Origin: Hyphomicrobiales bacterium
Lineage (GTDB): Bacteria > Pseudomonadota > Alphaproteobacteria > Rhizobiales > Beijerinckiaceae
Direction of reading: 5' to 3'
NCBI GenBank assembly: GCA_947455995.1
Contig: CANGQA010000003.1
Location: 1-64,000, forward strand
DNA: 64,000 bases
Position 1 is the stretch's first letter. Every line of letters begins with the position of its first letter. Both the position numbers and the translations under genes were made by a program. The notes beneath the pieces are model-generated. The model was not told the DNA's origin and searched no databases. It saw only the letters and a program-made list of their open reading frames with translations. Below are positions 19,294 to 27,709 of this stretch, in pieces.

Positions 19294-19911
19294 ATGGGTA
19301 TTGAAGGCAAAGAAAAGGTCAAAACACTGGAAACAGGCGCGCATGCACTGTCAGGCCAGTTGGGCAAAACCATCCAGCGTCTTCGAAAAGCCTATAATCT
19401 TTCGTTGTCCGAACTTGCCGAGCAATCCGGCGTTGCCAAGTCGATCATCAGCCAGATCGAGCGCAACGAGACCAATCCGACGCTGGCCACCATCTGGCGG
19501 CTGTCGCAAGCCCTCGATATTTCAATCGAACGCGTGCTGTCGATTTCCGATGACGAGCCGTTTATCGACAAAACCATCCGTGGCGACACGCCCACGCTGA
19601 CCTCAGACGACGGCAAGGTCAAGCTCAACATCATCGGCTGGATCAAAACTGTCGAATGGCTCCAATGGTATGACGTCGAGGCCCAGCCCGGCGGTGTGCT
19701 GGAATCCGATGCCCATCAGCGCGGGTCGATCGAGAGCCTATCGGTGATTTCCGGCGAAATGGAAGTGGAAGTCGCAGGGGTGATCCAGACGGCTAAAGCC
19801 GGCGAAACGTTGCGCTATCGCTGTGACCGCCCGCATATCGTCCGCAATATCTCCAAAAAGACCGCCCATGCCACCATGGTTTGCATCCTCAAAGCCGCAG
19901 TGATGGATTGA
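19294..19911 (+). CDS. XRE-family regulator with C-terminal cupin domain
   Basis: 205 residues. An HTH_3 domain occupies about 20-80 (LGKTIQRLRKAYNLSLSELAEQSGVAKSIISQIERNETNPTLATIWRL). A cupin barrel follows from about 125 (GGVLESDAHQRGSIESLSVISGEMEVEV, then GETLRYRCDRPHIVRN). This class includes SutR- and PuuR-like regulators that sense a small ligand in the cupin and control nearby catabolic or transport genes. Its targets are not evident; candidates are the divergent ferredoxin gene or its own promoter. Confidence 0.88.
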   Translation: MGIEGKEKVKTLETGAHALSGQLGKTIQRLRKAYNLSLSELAEQSGVAKSIISQIERNETNPTLATIWRLSQALDISIERVLSISDDEPFIDKTIRGDTPTLTSDDGKVKLNIIGWIKTVEWLQWYDVEAQPGGVLESDAHQRGSIESLSVISGEMEVEVAGVIQTAKAGETLRYRCDRPHIVRNISKKTAHATMVCILKAAVMD

Positions 19912-19929
19912 TCAGCGAATCAAAGGCGA

Positions 19930-20874
19930 TCAAGGAGCCTTTTTGGCAGGTTTGTTGCTGGCCAATGGTTGCAGGCTTTTAAGATAGATGGCAATCGCCA
20001 TACGATCGGCATCACCGAGATGAGCCATATTCTTGATCACAGCGGCCATCGAACCGCCTGCAGAGTCAAAATCGGGTGTAAAACCTGTTTTTAGAAATTC
20101 AGCAATATCGTCTGCCGTCCACTTGGCAAGGCCTGTCTCATGGCTGGTCAGATTGGGGATATACCCGGCCCCACCTTCGGGATCAGGCCCACCCGACATG
20201 CGAAGCGATTTGCGGATCCCGCCCATGACATCGCGTGGCGAATGGCATTCTGCACAATGGCCCGGACCATTGACCAGATAGGCACCACGGTTCCACTCCT
20301 CAGATTGGCTTGTTTGCGGTTGATAGGCGCCAGACGCTAAATTCAGCCATTTCCACAGTCCCAGACCGCGTCGGAACGAGAAGGGAAAATTCAGATCATG
20401 ATCGGCAATTCGACCCGGTAAGGCTGGCAGGGTTTTAAGAAAAGCCAGCAAATCAACCAGATCCTGATCATTCATCAAGGCATATGACGTAAAGGGAAAG
20501 GCCGGATAATAATGGCGGCCATCGGGTGATACGCCTTCGCGCATGGCCGTGATAAAAGCCTGATCGGTCCAGGCTCCGATCCCATCTTGCTTGTCGGATG
20601 ATAGATTGGGGACACGGAATGTGCCGAATGGGGTTGGCAAAGCCCGTCCTCCCCCAAGTCGCAAACGATCATCCTGATTGGGCGTCGCATGACAGGAGGC
20701 GCATCCTCCTGCCCAGAACAGAGTCTGGCCATTTTCAAGACGAGCAGGCCCTGTTGAAACCGCCGCAGGCCCTCGCAACAAGTGCCAGATCGCAGGTGAC
20801 GTCAACAACCAAAAGCCCGTTGCCCCGCACACCAAGGCAACCAAAAGGGCTGACAGAAACTGTCTTTTGCTCAT
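19930..20874 (-). CDS. Membrane-anchored di-heme cytochrome c
   Basis: 314 residues from the ATG at 20874; a GTG three codons upstream is the alternative start. An N-terminal signal/anchor helix (residues 5-27) is followed by two class I heme sites, CASCH at 58-62 and CAECH at 207-211. The layout matches the c-type subunits of membrane alcohol, aldehyde or gluconate dehydrogenases, which pass electrons to the quinone or terminal oxidase. It is the last gene of a minus-strand unit with a cytochrome c' type protein and a molybdenum hydroxylase subunit, so it probably takes electrons from that enzyme. Confidence 0.87.
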   Translation of the reverse strand: MSKRQFLSALLVALVCGATGFWLLTSPAIWHLLRGPAAVSTGPARLENGQTLFWAGGCASCHATPNQDDRLRLGGGRALPTPFGTFRVPNLSSDKQDGIGAWTDQAFITAMREGVSPDGRHYYPAFPFTSYALMNDQDLVDLLAFLKTLPALPGRIADHDLNFPFSFRRGLGLWKWLNLASGAYQPQTSQSEEWNRGAYLVNGPGHCAECHSPRDVMGGIRKSLRMSGGPDPEGGAGYIPNLTSHETGLAKWTADDIAEFLKTGFTPDFDSAGGSMAAVIKNMAHLGDADRMAIAIYLKSLQPLASNKPAKKAP

Positions 20875-20918
20875 CCCGATCACCCCGGTTTATGCCGGCT
20901 TCAAGTTCACCGAAATTG

Positions 20919-21383
20919 TTATTTCTTTTCGATGCGATAGGTCTCATGGCAACTGCCGCAATTTTGGCCAACTTTAGGGAAATTGGCTTTGAAGCTCGCT
21001 TCATCGGTGATACTTGCCAGGGCCTCTTTGGCGTCAGCTCCAAATTTGACCAGACGTGCATCGAAATCAGCTTTGGCTTCCCAGATTTTCGGCGAGGCCG
21101 TGGTTTCGCCGCCAGTCTCACTGCCCTTGGGATAGAGGGCGGACATCTTGCCGGAGGCTTCAACAAAGGTTTCCAGCGAGGCCTTGACCTTCGCCAGCTC
21201 GAACGGAGCCTGACCACGCATCATCTGCCCGGGATCGCGCATTGCGCCACCAACCGATTTCATCACCGCTTTACGGCTGGCAATGGGGTCATTTTGTGCA
21301 GAAACAACCGACGAATTCAACAACGCAATGGCCAGCACGCCGGCACCACACAACAAAGCGGTATTTTTCATGGAGATTTTCAT
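20919..21383 (-). CDS. Cytochrome c'/c556 family protein
   Basis: 154 residues from the ATG at 21383, preceded by AAAGGAAT. A signal peptide covers residues 1-29 (cleavage near VVSAQ). A four-helix-bundle body follows, with the heme site NCGSCHETYR at 141-150 close to the C-terminus, the hallmark of class II cytochromes. It would be a soluble periplasmic heme protein. It sits between the Mo-hydroxylase subunit and the di-heme cytochrome on the same strand, suggesting one electron-transfer chain. Confidence 0.9.
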   Translation of the reverse strand: MKISMKNTALLCGAGVLAIALLNSSVVSAQNDPIASRKAVMKSVGGAMRDPGQMMRGQAPFELAKVKASLETFVEASGKMSALYPKGSETGGETTASPKIWEAKADFDARLVKFGADAKEALASITDEASFKANFPKVGQNCGSCHETYRIEKK

Positions 21384-21464
21384 AATGTGAATTCCTTTAA
21401 ATAAGCTGATCATTATAATTTTAAACCGTGGCGGAATACCCGCCACGGTTCATGAAACAGGTCC

Positions 21465-23780
21465 TTACTCGGCAGCGATACGCGCAGCATGAATGGCTGC
21501 AAAAACCCGATCAGGGGTCGCAGGCATATCAATATGCCTGATACCATAAGCGCGATCCAGTGCGTCGACAACAGCATTCATGACCGCAGGGCATGAACCG
21601 ATTGATCCGGCCTCGCCTGCTCCCTTGATCCCCATCGGATTGGTGGTGGAAGGGACATTGCGCGTTTCAAAATCAAAATTCGGCATATCGCCGGCACGGG
21701 GCAAAGCGTAATCCATCAGGGAAGCCGTCACCAACTGGCCCTCGGCATCATAGACCGTACGCTCGAACAGCGCTTGACCGATCCCTTGGCCCACACCGCC
21801 ATGCACCTGACCCGCAAGGAGCAAGGGATTGACTGCCAGCCCGAAATCGTCACAGATCGTGTAACGCTCGATGCTGACATGGCCGGTATCGGGGTCGATG
21901 CTGACTTCCGCAACATGGGTGCCGTTCGGATAGGTCGCATCGGGCGGCACAAAATCGCCCTCGCCGGAGCGCATCGCCTCGCTGACACCTGGTTTATTGG
22001 CCAGATCGATGAAACTCACGGAACGATCGGTGCCTGCGACCCGCACGCGCCCGTCGACAATTTCAAGATCCGCCACAGAGGCTTCCAGCGCGCCGGAGGC
22101 AAGGCTCTTGAGCTTTTCCGCCAGATGTTCGGATGCACGCCAAACGGAAATGCCGCCAACCGGAATCGAGCGCGAACCGCCGGTGCCATGCCCGGTTTTG
22201 ATTTTGGCCGTATCACCTTGCACCACCCTGATCCGCTCCAGCGGCAAATCGAGGTGCTGCGAGGCAAATTGGGCATAGGCCGTGGCATGGCCCTGCCCGT
22301 TTGATTGCGTACCCGAATAGATGGTCACACCACCATCGGTTTCCAATGTGATTTTGACATCCTCACCATCACCCCATGCCGTGCATTCGATATAGGTGGC
22401 CAGACCGATTCCACGGATAAGCCCCTTTTTACGGCTGTCTTTCAGGCGGTTTTTGAAACCTGCCCAATCGGATGACTCCAGCGCCCGGGTCATATGTCCG
22501 TTGAAATCACCGGTATCGTAGGTCCGCTGGCCAATCGGGGTTTTGTAAGGCATCGCATGGGGCGAAATGAAATTGCGGCGGCGAATCTCCTCTTGCGCCA
22601 GTCCAGTGGACCGTGCTGCCGCATCCACCAGCCGCTCAAGCACATAGGCTGCTTCGGGGCGGCCTGCACCGCGATAGGCATCGACCGGGACGGTATTGGT
22701 ATAGACACCCCGAACCCGCACATGCAGCAATGGGGTGGCATAGACACCCGTCATCATTGTGCCGCCAAGATAAGGGATATATGGCCCATATTGAGACAAA
22801 TAGGCACCCAAATTGCCCAAAATATCAAAACGCATTGCCAAAAACCGGCCACGGCTGTCGAGGGCGACTTCGGCAACGGTGTAATTGTCGCGTCCCTGAC
22901 AATCACCCACGAAATGATCGCCACGTTCGGCGATCCATTTAACAGGGCGCTTCAGCCGTTTGGCAGCTTCCAGCACCAACGGATATTCGCGATAGACAAA
23001 GGTCTTGGTTCCAAAACCGCCACCGACATCGCCGGTAATCACGCGAATATCGGCTGGCGGCACCTTCATGACGATATTGGCCATGCTGTCGCGGATGCCG
23101 TGCACCCCTTGCGAGGATATGGTCAGGGTAAAGGACTTGGTCGCGGCATCATACTCGCCGATAGCCCCGCGAGTTTCTATGTAATTGGTCACCAACCGGT
23201 TGTTTTCGACATTGAGCGATACAGTGCGCGCCGCTTTGGCAAAAACGGCATCGACCTTGTCTTTGTCTCCCATCGAGGCATCAAAGGCCAGATTGTCGGG
23301 CTGTTGGTTCCATACCGCCGCCGAGCCTTTGGCCACTGCCGCACGCATATCCACCACCGCCTTCAAGGGATGATAGGTCACAGGCACGGCCTCGGCGGCA
23401 TCGCGGGCAATCTCGATCGTGTCGGCGACAATGAACGCCACCGCATCCCCGACATGTTTGACGGTATCAACCGCGAGAGCGGGCGCCTGTGCCACCAGAT
23501 TTTGGGTCTTGTCATCATTGGGCAATGGCGCAAGGCAGGGCACTGGACCAAGATGGGCGAGGTCAGCCCCCGTCAGCACCAAGCGAACGCCTTTGATTGC
23601 CAGAACGGACGCAAGATCTCCGATGGTAAAGCGGGCATGTGCATGGGGACTGCGCAAGACCAGTCCATGCAAATGACGCTCCGGATTGAAATCGGCCATA
23701 TAATGACCGCCGCCTGACAACAGGCGATGATCTTCTACGCGGCGCATTGATTGTCCGACACCAAATTTTTTAACAGCCAT
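21465..23780 (-). CDS. Xanthine-oxidase-family molybdenum hydroxylase large subunit (CoxL form II-like)
   Basis: 771 residues from the ATG at 23780 (RBS AGGGAGAG). The MoCo domains are complete: GDVGGGFGTKTF at 251-262, VDAYRGAGRPEA at 366-377 (form II, not the AYRCSFR loop of true CO dehydrogenase), and KGAGEAGSIGS with the catalytic Glu near 723. Such subunits hydroxylate aldehydes or N-heterocycles. They normally need a 2Fe-2S subunit and often an FAD subunit, but neither is present in this unit or elsewhere in the window. Two cytochrome c genes follow. No signal peptide is visible. A tungstate importer is encoded about 20 kb away. Confidence 0.9.
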   Translation of the reverse strand: MAVKKFGVGQSMRRVEDHRLLSGGGHYMADFNPERHLHGLVLRSPHAHARFTIGDLASVLAIKGVRLVLTGADLAHLGPVPCLAPLPNDDKTQNLVAQAPALAVDTVKHVGDAVAFIVADTIEIARDAAEAVPVTYHPLKAVVDMRAAVAKGSAAVWNQQPDNLAFDASMGDKDKVDAVFAKAARTVSLNVENNRLVTNYIETRGAIGEYDAATKSFTLTISSQGVHGIRDSMANIVMKVPPADIRVITGDVGGGFGTKTFVYREYPLVLEAAKRLKRPVKWIAERGDHFVGDCQGRDNYTVAEVALDSRGRFLAMRFDILGNLGAYLSQYGPYIPYLGGTMMTGVYATPLLHVRVRGVYTNTVPVDAYRGAGRPEAAYVLERLVDAAARSTGLAQEEIRRRNFISPHAMPYKTPIGQRTYDTGDFNGHMTRALESSDWAGFKNRLKDSRKKGLIRGIGLATYIECTAWGDGEDVKITLETDGGVTIYSGTQSNGQGHATAYAQFASQHLDLPLERIRVVQGDTAKIKTGHGTGGSRSIPVGGISVWRASEHLAEKLKSLASGALEASVADLEIVDGRVRVAGTDRSVSFIDLANKPGVSEAMRSGEGDFVPPDATYPNGTHVAEVSIDPDTGHVSIERYTICDDFGLAVNPLLLAGQVHGGVGQGIGQALFERTVYDAEGQLVTASLMDYALPRAGDMPNFDFETRNVPSTTNPMGIKGAGEAGSIGSCPAVMNAVVDALDRAYGIRHIDMPATPDRVFAAIHAARIAAE

Positions 23781-23828
23781 ACCCGTCTCTCCCTGAAGCA
23801 CCGATTGCTTTTTGTGTGTGTGATATGG

Positions 23829-24155
23829 TCAGGCTGGGCCCGTTTCCAAAGGCTCGCCATGTTCCACCCAATCCAGAATCCCACCGGCATAATGGGCATC
23901 GATGGCTACGCCTGCCGCGTGTGCCATGGCCGCCGCCGTGAGTGACCGCTTGCCCGAACGGCACGAGAGGACAACCCGCTTGCCCTCATGGATCGGCAAA
24001 TCGGCCGCCGAGAAAATCGAAAGCGGGTTCAACAGCGCCGAAGGAATATGCCCGGCCTCGAATTCATTGGCCTCGCGCACATCCACTACAATCATCGTGC
24101 CCGCAGCCAGTCCGGCCTTTATGGCGGCAATGTCCAGATTTTCGACCTTTGTCAT
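23829..24155 (-). CDS. Single-domain rhodanese
   Basis: 108 residues. It has VVDVREANEFEAGHIPSA and the active loop CRSGKRS, with the persulfide-forming Cys, then AGGILDWVEHG. Rhodanese sulfurtransferases pass sulfur to acceptors. It lies 48 bases upstream of the molybdenum hydroxylase gene on the same strand. A role in sulfurating the MoCo of that enzyme is an attractive guess, though single-domain rhodaneses are common and often unrelated. Confidence 0.88.
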   Translation of the reverse strand: MTKVENLDIAAIKAGLAAGTMIVVDVREANEFEAGHIPSALLNPLSIFSAADLPIHEGKRVVLSCRSGKRSLTAAAMAHAAGVAIDAHYAGGILDWVEHGEPLETGPA

Positions 24156-24454
24156 CTATCCTGTTCCTGTCACACAGACTCTCTCGCGTCTATTCTTGAC
24201 CGAGCTTGGGCCACTTGTCACATAGTCTTTTTCACATGATGCAATTGATCTGTGAACATGAGTGCCGGATCAATCCCTTCCAGATCAGGCATCAGACACA
24301 TTTGCAAAAGCTTTTGCCTAATTTTTACGCATTTACATCTGTAAATTGAAGCAATCCCGCTAAAAAATCTCTAGCCATCGAGCAGATCGCGTGGAACCTT
24401 AGGCATAGAAGTAATGGTGAATGTTTATCCTGCCTAAAGGACTCTCATAAGACC
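24156..24454. promoter_or_regulatory. Intergenic region with three dyads before the ATP-grasp/Anbu operon
   Basis: This 299-base gap has no gene. It contains TTCACA (24231-24236) and TGTGAA (24251-24256) as an inverted pair, the perfect palindrome GCAAAAGCTTTTGC (24304-24317), and ATTTACA-TC-TGTAAAT (24331-24346). They lie 110-225 bases upstream of the ATP-grasp start and are candidate operators. An RBS-like AAAGGA lies 13 bases from the ATG, rather far. Confidence 0.4.
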
Positions 24455-25897
24455 ATGGTGTTGAAATCGACCGAAGCGAGATCACCGGCAATCTTTGACG
24501 AGATGCTGACAACCGATCATGCCGCCCGACGGCCTTACGAGGCCGTTGCCGAATGGTTGGCAACCCAGACACGGGGGAGCATCAAGAAAAAGCAGGAGGA
24601 AGCCGACGCTATCTTCCGTCGGCTAGGCATTACCTTTGCCGTTTATGGCGAAGGCGGCTCGAACGAGCGGCTCATTCCGTTCGATCTGATCCCGCGGGTT
24701 CTTTCGGCCAAAGAGTGGCGCTCACTCGAACGCGGGATCGAGCAACGCGTCAGGGCCCTCAATGCGTTTTTGTATGACATTTATCACCGTCAGGACATTG
24801 TCCGCGCCGGACGCATCCCGGCCGAGATGATTAACCAGAACGAGGCATTCCTTCCCGAGATGATCGGTTTCGATCCACCCCGCAATGTCTACGCCCATAT
24901 CATCGGGACCGACATCGTGCGAACGGGTGAAAACGAGTTTTTTGTCCTGGAAGACAATCTTAGAACGCCGTCGGGCGTCTCCTATATGATGGAGAACCGC
25001 GAGGCGATGATGCATCTGTTCCCCGAATTGTTTTCTGCACATCGGGTTCGTCCGGTCGAGCATTACCCGGAATTGCTCCGCCAGACGCTTGAAAGTGTGG
25101 CACCGGCCAACTGCAAGTCCGATCCCACCATCGCCGTGCTGACGCCGGGCATCTATAATTCAGCCTATTTCGAACATTCCTTCCTTGCCGACCAGATGGG
25201 GGTGGAACTTGTGCAGGGCTCGGATCTGTTCATTCAGGATGGCGCACTTTACATGCGCACAACCAAAGGCAAGGACCGTGTCGATGTGATCTATCGGCGC
25301 GTCGATGATGCCTATCTTGATCCTTTGTCGTTCGACCCCCATTCAATGCTTGGTGTGCCCGGCCTGTTCGATCTCTATCGGGCTGGCGGGGTGACGATTG
25401 TCAACGCGCCGGGAACTGGCATTGCCGACGACAAGGCGATCTATGCCTATGTCCCCGATATCATCGAATTTTACACCGGCGAAAAGCCAATCCTCAAGAA
25501 TGTGCCGACCTATCGCTGCAGCCTCGACAGCGAGCGTTCCTATGTGCTTGATCATTTGAGTGAACTGGTGGTCAAGGAAGTGCACGGATCCGGCGGCTAC
25601 GGCATGCTGATCGGGCCTGCAGCGACCAAGCGCGAACTGGCCGAATTCCGCAAACGGATCGAAGCGCGGCCCGGCAATTACATCGCCCAACCGACGCTGG
25701 CGCTGTCGACCTGTCCGGCTGCGACCGCTGCAGGCTTTGCTCCCCGCCATGTCGATTTGCGGCCCTTTGTTCTCTTGGGTGACAAAATCCGCCTGACTCC
25801 GGGAGGATTGACCCGTGTGGCCTTGAAAAAGGGATCGCTTGTGGTCAATTCCTCTCAAGGTGGCGGCACCAAAGACACTTGGGTTCTGGAGGACTGA
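24455..25897 (+). CDS. Circularly permuted ATP-grasp type 2 protein (putative peptide ligase)
   Basis: 480 residues. It matches the CP_ATPgrasp_2 (DUF404/DUF407) family: SNERLIPFDLIPRVLSAKEW near 70, the GTDIVRTGENEFFVLEDNLRTPSGVSYM stretch, VLTPGIYNSAYFEHSFLADQMGVELVQG, and HGSGGYGMLIGP near 388. ATP-grasp enzymes form amide bonds through an acyl-phosphate. It is first in the order ATP-grasp - alpha-E - transglutaminase - Anbu, a neighbourhood proposed from comparative genomics to make and trim a peptide tag. The 2-base gap to the next gene supports translational coupling. Confidence 0.9.
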   Translation: MVLKSTEARSPAIFDEMLTTDHAARRPYEAVAEWLATQTRGSIKKKQEEADAIFRRLGITFAVYGEGGSNERLIPFDLIPRVLSAKEWRSLERGIEQRVRALNAFLYDIYHRQDIVRAGRIPAEMINQNEAFLPEMIGFDPPRNVYAHIIGTDIVRTGENEFFVLEDNLRTPSGVSYMMENREAMMHLFPELFSAHRVRPVEHYPELLRQTLESVAPANCKSDPTIAVLTPGIYNSAYFEHSFLADQMGVELVQGSDLFIQDGALYMRTTKGKDRVDVIYRRVDDAYLDPLSFDPHSMLGVPGLFDLYRAGGVTIVNAPGTGIADDKAIYAYVPDIIEFYTGEKPILKNVPTYRCSLDSERSYVLDHLSELVVKEVHGSGGYGMLIGPAATKRELAEFRKRIEARPGNYIAQPTLALSTCPAATAAGFAPRHVDLRPFVLLGDKIRLTPGGLTRVALKKGSLVVNSSQGGGTKDTWVLED

Positions 25898-25899
25898 CG

Positions 25900-26844
25900 A
25901 TGCTGGGACGCACCGCCTCAAATCTGTTCTGGCTGTCTCGCTATATCGAGCGTGCCGAGAACATCGCCCGCCTCACCGAAGTCGGTTACCGTATTTCCAT
26001 GACCCCTGATACTGGATCGGGCCACCGCGAGGATTGGAAATCAACCCTGATTGCGGCCGGTTGTCTCGATTCTTTTATGAAACGCCATCAGACAATCACC
26101 GCCGAGAAGGTCCAGAATTTCCTGCTGTTTGATCCCGAAAATCCTTCCTCGGTACGGTGCTGTCTTGAAACCGCACGCAACAATGGTCGTGCGGTGCGCA
26201 CAGGCCTGACGCGCGAAATGTGGGAAGCGTTGAATTCAACATGGATTGAATTTGCCGGCATCAAGCCCGGCACACTCGATTCCGGCAAATTGCCTGATTT
26301 CCTCGACTGGATCAGGCAGCGCTCCAACATGTTCCGTGGCGCGTTGCTCGGGACATTGCTGCGTGACGAGGGCTATTTCTTTGCCCAACTGGGCGCCTTT
26401 GTCGAGCGGGCCGATAATACGGCGCGCATTCTCGATGTGAAATATTATGTGCTGCTGCCCTCGCACGAGATGATCGGCGGGGGGCTTGATGTCTATCAAT
26501 GGGAGACAATTTTGCGGTCGGTCTCGGCCCATCGGTCCTACAGGCATGTCTACAAGGACAGCTACAAGCCTTGGAATGTCGCTGAATTCCTGATTTTACG
26601 GCCTGAAATGCCCCGCTCACTGCGCTTCAGCTATGACTGGATCGAACGATCGCTGAACGGTTTGAAGTCGATTAATCCGGCAGGGGAGCAAGCCCGCAGA
26701 CAGTGCGCCGTGGTGCTGGCCGATTTACAGAACAACTCGATGGATACCATCTTCCAGAATGGCCTGCATGAATTCCTCAGCCAGTTCATGCAGCGCAACA
26801 ACCAGATTTCGGCTTCCGTCGCCTCCGAATATTATTTTCAATGA
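25900..26844 (+). CDS. Alpha-E domain protein
   Basis: 314 residues from the ATG at 25900, two bases after the ATP-grasp stop. The start MLGRTASNLFWLSRYIERAENIARL is the signature of the alpha-E (DUF403) family, an all-helical domain almost always encoded next to the permuted ATP-grasp protein. The repeated (L/V)xRADN pattern (AFVERADNTARILDVKYY) recurs at about 175. It has no known catalytic site; a partner or substrate-binding role with the ligase is inferred. Its stop overlaps the transglutaminase start (ATGA). Confidence 0.9.
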   Translation: MLGRTASNLFWLSRYIERAENIARLTEVGYRISMTPDTGSGHREDWKSTLIAAGCLDSFMKRHQTITAEKVQNFLLFDPENPSSVRCCLETARNNGRAVRTGLTREMWEALNSTWIEFAGIKPGTLDSGKLPDFLDWIRQRSNMFRGALLGTLLRDEGYFFAQLGAFVERADNTARILDVKYYVLLPSHEMIGGGLDVYQWETILRSVSAHRSYRHVYKDSYKPWNVAEFLILRPEMPRSLRFSYDWIERSLNGLKSINPAGEQARRQCAVVLADLQNNSMDTIFQNGLHEFLSQFMQRNNQISASVASEYYFQ

Positions 26845-27659
26845 CACATCAATCCATGCTCATTTCGATCAGGCATACAACCCATTACCATTATGACGGC
26901 CCCGTCCAGCACGCGGTGCAAGCCCTGCGTCTGACACCCCCTTCTGGGCTCAGCCAACAGGTGCGTCAGTGGTCCATCCATATTCCCGGGTTTGAGGGCG
27001 CTTCCCGCTTTACCGATGCCTTCGGCAATGTCGTGCATCTGGTGACACCGCCCGGTCCTGTGACAAGTATGGACATTGTCGCCGAAGGCCAGATCGAAAC
27101 CATAGACACGGCAGGCGTGGCCGGTTTTACGCGTGAAGCGGCACTGCCTTCGCTCTATTTGCGCCAGACCCCCCTGACCATACCAGACGATGCAATCAGG
27201 CATCTCGCCGAACAATGCCAGAACCCGGACCGCCTGACCCGTTTGCATGATCTGATGGGCCGGATAAGGGATGCAATCCGCTATGAAACCGATGCAACCC
27301 ATGTCCATACCACTGCCGGTCAAGCGCTCAAGGAAGGGGCTGGGGTCTGTCAGGATCATGCGCATGTTATGATTGCCTGTGCGCGCCATCTTGGCATTCC
27401 GGCCCGCTATGTCACCGGTTATCTGCATTTGGAAGAAGACGACACTGCGGTAGCCCATCATGCCTGGGCGGAAGCCTTTACCGAGGATCTGGGTTGGATC
27501 GGTTTTGATCCTGCCAACCGGATTTGCCCGTCGGTCCATTATGTCCGGCTGGCGGTCGGGCTTGATGCGCGTGGCGCCGCCCCTTTGCGGGGGATCCGTT
27601 TAGGACCATGGGTGGAAAACCTCTCGGTAGAGGTTGTCGTGAGGCAATCACAACAGTAA
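26841..27659 (+). CDS. Transglutaminase-like cysteine peptidase
   Basis: 272 residues. An N-terminal beta region (ISIRHTTHYHYDGPVQHAVQALRL) precedes the transglutaminase core. The catalytic triad is readable: Cys170 in GAGVCQDHAH, His207 in AHHAWAE, and Asp223 in IGFDPANR. The fold can cleave or transfer amide bonds. It overlaps the alpha-E gene by 4 bases. Its co-occurrence with the ATP-grasp and alpha-E genes is a conserved association and suggests removal or transfer of a peptide tag. Confidence 0.9.
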   Translation: MTHQSMLISIRHTTHYHYDGPVQHAVQALRLTPPSGLSQQVRQWSIHIPGFEGASRFTDAFGNVVHLVTPPGPVTSMDIVAEGQIETIDTAGVAGFTREAALPSLYLRQTPLTIPDDAIRHLAEQCQNPDRLTRLHDLMGRIRDAIRYETDATHVHTTAGQALKEGAGVCQDHAHVMIACARHLGIPARYVTGYLHLEEDDTAVAHHAWAEAFTEDLGWIGFDPANRICPSVHYVRLAVGLDARGAAPLRGIRLGPWVENLSVEVVVRQSQQ

Positions 27660-27709
27660 GCAAGAATGCAGCGAGAGAATCCTAACCCTCAGCCAATTGT
27701 GAGGCTTCA

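Noticed and set aside
21465-23780. Aerobic carbon monoxide dehydrogenase (true CoxL)
   Set aside because: The active-site loop reads AYRGAGRPE (form II), not the AYRCSFR loop of CO-oxidising enzymes, and CoxS and CoxM genes are absent.
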